A stretch of 7,421 nt of DNA from Planctomycetota bacterium (GTDB taxonomy: Bacteria > Planctomycetota > Phycisphaerae > Sedimentisphaerales > SM23-30): contig JAKQBU010000184.1 of NCBI GenBank assembly GCA_029573975.1, positions 1 to 7,421 on the forward strand. Reading direction: 5' to 3'. Both the position numbers and the translations under genes were made by a program. This document shows positions 5,240 to 7,421 of this stretch, piece after piece. The notes below the pieces were generated by a model that saw only the letters and a list, made by a program, of their open reading frames with translations, was not told where the DNA came from and did not search any database. The stretch's first letter is position 1. Each line of letters opens with the position of its first letter.

Positions 5240-6760
5240 ATGGGATTTGATTTTTCGGTATTCAAGGGCAGCGGCGGGCGGCTGGACGAGGCGTATGTGA
5301 GCTGGCTGGTGCAGGAGCAGGCGGTGGAGGCGAACCTGTATTACGCCAAGCTGTGGAGTTATTACCGCAATGAGTGCCTGGAGACGGGCGTGAGGCAGCA
5401 GGCAAGTCTGGCGGGCGGGGAGAATCGCAGGCCCTACCGGCAGGCGCAGGAGTATGGGCTGCCGAGCCGGATTACGGGGATGCGGAGCAGTTTTTATGGG
5501 GGCATCCTGAACGGCAGCGAGGCGGAGGGCATTCAGCGGAAGGAAGTGGTGATCGAGAACGATATTGCCTGGCGGATCGACGGGATGGTGGACTTTCTGT
5601 TCGGCAAGCCGGTGCTGATCTCTTCTGGTGCGAAGGAGGCGGAGCGGGCCGGTCAGATCCAGCGGATCCTGCAGGCGGTGCTGGAGGCGAACGGCGGGGC
5701 GAGTTATTTGCAGGAGCTGGCGCTGCTGGGGAGTGTGTATGGATTTGTGGATGTGATTGTGCGGATGGGAGAGGAGGTGTTCGGGGTAAGCGATTCCGCG
5801 GGGGCCGGGCCTAAAACGTTTGCAGAGGTGCTGGAAGCAGCCAAACATATCATGCTGGAGGCTATCGAGGCACCGCGGAGTCTGCCTATCCTGGATGAAG
5901 ACAATTACAAGAAGATCCGGTACTACGTGCAGCATTTCCGGCAGCAGCACAATGAGCTGGGCGGGGGCGAGGATGGGGTGCAGGCGGAGAATTACCGGGG
6001 ACAGAAAATAGGCCGGCAGAAGGAGAGCCATAATGTGGAGGTACTCGGGGCGGAGTGGTGGCAGCGGTACCGGGACGGGCGTCTGATCGGGGAAGGTCGG
6101 AACCGGCTGGGGGCGGTGCCGGTGGTGCATATTCAGAATATGCCGCTGCCGGGGCATTACGAGGGGCAGAGCGATGTGGAGCCGTTGATTCCGCTGCAGG
6201 ATGAGCTGAACACGCGGCTGAGCGACCGGGCGAACCGGGTGACGTTCCAGAGCTTCAAGATGTACCTGGCGAAGGGGATTGACGGGTTTGAGGACCGGGT
6301 AGTGGGTCCGGGGCGGCTGTGGAGCACGGAGAATCCGGAGGCGAGCATTGAGGAATTCGGTGGGGATGACGGCAGCGAGGGGGAGCTGGCGCATATCAAG
6401 GAAATCCGGGAGGCGCTGGACAAGACCAGCGGGGTATCGTCCGCGGCGGCGGGGATTATCAAGGGGCGGTTGGGGAATTTGACCAGTGCGGTGGCACTGA
6501 AGATTACGATGATGGGGATGCTGGCGAAGACAGAACGGAAGCGGCAGAGTTACGGGAAGGGGATCGCAGAAATCTGCCGGCTGGTTTTGCGGGGACTGGA
6601 CGCGGGCGGGATTTTTCCGACGCGGCCGGAGGAGCGGGAGATTGAAATTTACTGGCCCAGTCCGCTGCCGGAGAATGCGATGGAGCGGCTGGAGGAGGCG
6701 AGCTTGAAGGTGCAGTTGGGCGTGGCGAAGGAGACGGTTTTGAAGGAATTGGGATACTAA
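5240..6760 (+). CDS. Phage portal protein, SPP1 Gp6-like
   Basis: Portal proteins form the dodecameric ring at one capsid vertex through which DNA is packaged and to which the tail joins. Counted from an upstream in-frame ATG at 5234, the 508 residues (506 from 5240) fit the Gp6-like portal length. Recognisable parts are RIDGMVDFLFGKPVLIS (114-130), SYLQELALLGSVYGFVDVIV (157-176), the conserved GQSDVEPLIPLQDELNTRLS (311-330) leading into the crown/stem region, and DKTSGVSSAAAGIIKGRLGN (396-415) followed by a long helical C-terminus. I prefer ATG 5240: GAGGG (5228-5232) is then 7 bases away, but only 1 base from ATG 5234. The scaffold-like gene and probable capsid gene that follow match standard head-module order. 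The gene is intact. A terminase is missing upstream. Confidence 0.85.
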   Translation: MGFDFSVFKGSGGRLDEAYVSWLVQEQAVEANLYYAKLWSYYRNECLETGVRQQASLAGGENRRPYRQAQEYGLPSRITGMRSSFYGGILNGSEAEGIQRKEVVIENDIAWRIDGMVDFLFGKPVLISSGAKEAERAGQIQRILQAVLEANGGASYLQELALLGSVYGFVDVIVRMGEEVFGVSDSAGAGPKTFAEVLEAAKHIMLEAIEAPRSLPILDEDNYKKIRYYVQHFRQQHNELGGGEDGVQAENYRGQKIGRQKESHNVEVLGAEWWQRYRDGRLIGEGRNRLGAVPVVHIQNMPLPGHYEGQSDVEPLIPLQDELNTRLSDRANRVTFQSFKMYLAKGIDGFEDRVVGPGRLWSTENPEASIEEFGGDDGSEGELAHIKEIREALDKTSGVSSAAAGIIKGRLGNLTSAVALKITMMGMLAKTERKRQSYGKGIAEICRLVLRGLDAGGIFPTRPEEREIEIYWPSPLPENAMERLEEASLKVQLGVAKETVLKELGY

Positions 6761-6805
6761 AAGAAAAAGCAAATATTTCAGAGTAAAAAGAAATGGAGGT
6801 TTGGT

Positions 6806-7273
6806 ATGGCAGAGAAGGAACAGGCGGTGGAACAAGAGGTGAGTGAGTATCGTCAGCGGGCAGAGGCGGCGGAGAAGGAGGCGGTACGGCTGGCGGAGGA
6901 GGTGGCCAGGCGGCAGGAGGCGGAAGGAGAGTTGCAGGAGAAGCTGCGGAGGGCGGAGCGGGAGAATGAAATCCAGGGGCAGTTGCAGAGGGCGGGGGTG
7001 ACGGATGCGGAGGTGGCGCGGCTGCTAGTGGAGAAGGCGATGGAAGGGGGCAAGTTGGAGGCAAAGGAGGCGGTAGAGCAGTTGCGGCGGCAGCGGCCGG
7101 GGCTGTTCGGGAAAGAGGAAGAGGGGACGGGACTGGGCCAGCCGACGGCGGGGATTGCGCGGCGGCGGGCGGATGGGAAAGCGGCGCTGGGCCAGCAGGC
7201 GATGAAGGCGTCGCAGAGCGGCAGCCGGAGAGATGTGCAGGAATATCTGCGGATGCGGCGGGTGATGAGGTAA
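6806..7273 (+). CDS. Probable phage capsid scaffolding protein
   Basis: The 155-residue protein begins with a long, almost uninterrupted coiled coil rich in Glu, Ala, Gln and Arg (about 5-62). A short helical segment, AGVTDAEVARLLVEKAM (63-79), a flexible Gly-rich linker (about 100-117) and a basic C-terminal helix, SRRDVQEYLRMRRVMR (140-155), follow. A coiled coil with a positive C-terminal tip is the usual build of phage scaffolds, whose tip binds the capsid subunit during procapsid assembly. It sits between portal and probable capsid gene, where scaffolds are normally encoded. GGAGGT (6795-6800) is 5 bases before the ATG. The call rests on architecture and position, because low-complexity coiled coils carry little family signal. 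Confidence 0.7.
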   Translation: MAEKEQAVEQEVSEYRQRAEAAEKEAVRLAEEVARRQEAEGELQEKLRRAERENEIQGQLQRAGVTDAEVARLLVEKAMEGGKLEAKEAVEQLRRQRPGLFGKEEEGTGLGQPTAGIARRRADGKAALGQQAMKASQSGSRRDVQEYLRMRRVMR

Positions 7274-7341
7274 TTGTGTGAACAAGTGTATAGTTGTGTG
7301 TGGTTCGAAAAGAGAAATTGTAACAAGGAAAGGATGAAGGT

Positions 7342-7421
7342 ATGGCATTTACAGGAAAAGCGACGTATTCGGCGGGCGTGAGTCTGCCCGAACTGGTGGA
7401 AGATGTGGCGGATGTGGTGGG
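7342..7421 (+). CDS. Start of probable phage major capsid protein (3'-partial)
   Basis: Only 26 full codons lie in the window, beginning MAFTGKATYSAGVSLPELVE and continuing DVADVV. A purine-rich ribosome binding site (AAAGGA, 7329-7334) is 7 bases ahead. The start resembles SU10-like/DUF5309-type major capsid proteins, which open with a 'GKATY..G..LPE...DV.D.I' segment. The place directly after portal and scaffold-like genes fits a capsid gene. With so little sequence the family is tentative, though the presence of a gene is likely. Confidence 0.6.
   Translation, partial: MAFTGKATYSAGVSLPELVEDVADVV

Noticed and set aside
5219..6835. 538-codon open frame on the minus strand across the portal gene
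   Set aside because: It is antisense to a clear portal gene, rich in Pro, Arg, His and Leu with no domain, and explained by the G-rich codon bias of the + strand.
6504..7064. 186-codon minus-strand frame across portal end and scaffold gene
   Set aside because: The translation is mainly Pro, Ser and Ala, the mirror of Glu/Gly/Arg-rich sense codons.

Overview
The window reads as chromosomal DNA of a Planctomycetota bacterium, most likely from the Phycisphaerae. This rests on recognition, not on a search. The clues are a ThiE of planctomycete style, an ECF sigma factor next to a membrane protein that ends in the planctomycete-type pseudopilin 'H...GQNVLFNDGH' motif, and G-rich, purine-rich coding strands. 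All supported genes lie on the + strand.

Region 1 (1-632) is a thiamine-phosphate synthase gene whose reading frame is still open at the left edge, so it is probably only the C-terminal part of a longer gene. Region 2 (about 690-2387) is a compact regulatory pair. An ECF sigma factor starts at a TTG codon behind a very good ECF-type promoter (TGAAC-N16-CGTATA). It is followed after 6 bases by a protein with an anti-sigma-like N-terminus, one membrane segment and a pseudopilin-like outer domain. The layout suggests an autoregulated signalling system that senses something outside the membrane.

Region 3 (2388-4261) holds a TrpB2-type tryptophan synthase beta chain with its own promoter and ribosome binding site. 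Next to it is a small five-cysteine protein of unknown function. No trpA or other trp gene is visible. Region 4 (4305-4841) is a two-helix YcxB-like membrane protein whose gene is far more AT-rich than its neighbours, except for its last ~90 bases.

Region 5 (4842-5233) is a ~390-base stretch without a clear gene. It carries three copies of a TTGCGCA-N5-GGCC motif arranged as competing inverted repeats, a 17-codon ORF with an ideal ribosome binding site, and a short A-rich direct repeat. Region 6 (5240-7421) is the start of a tailed-phage head module: portal, scaffold-like coiled-coil protein, and the first 26 codons of a probable major capsid protein. No terminase lies directly upstream of the portal, which is unusual. 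The phage genes share the G-rich style of the host genes, so this may be a long-resident prophage or a domesticated head module.

The most interesting items are the sigma/pseudopilin pair with its promoter, and the repeat-rich gap at the phage boundary. No RNA genes, CRISPR arrays, insertion sequences or integrase were seen.
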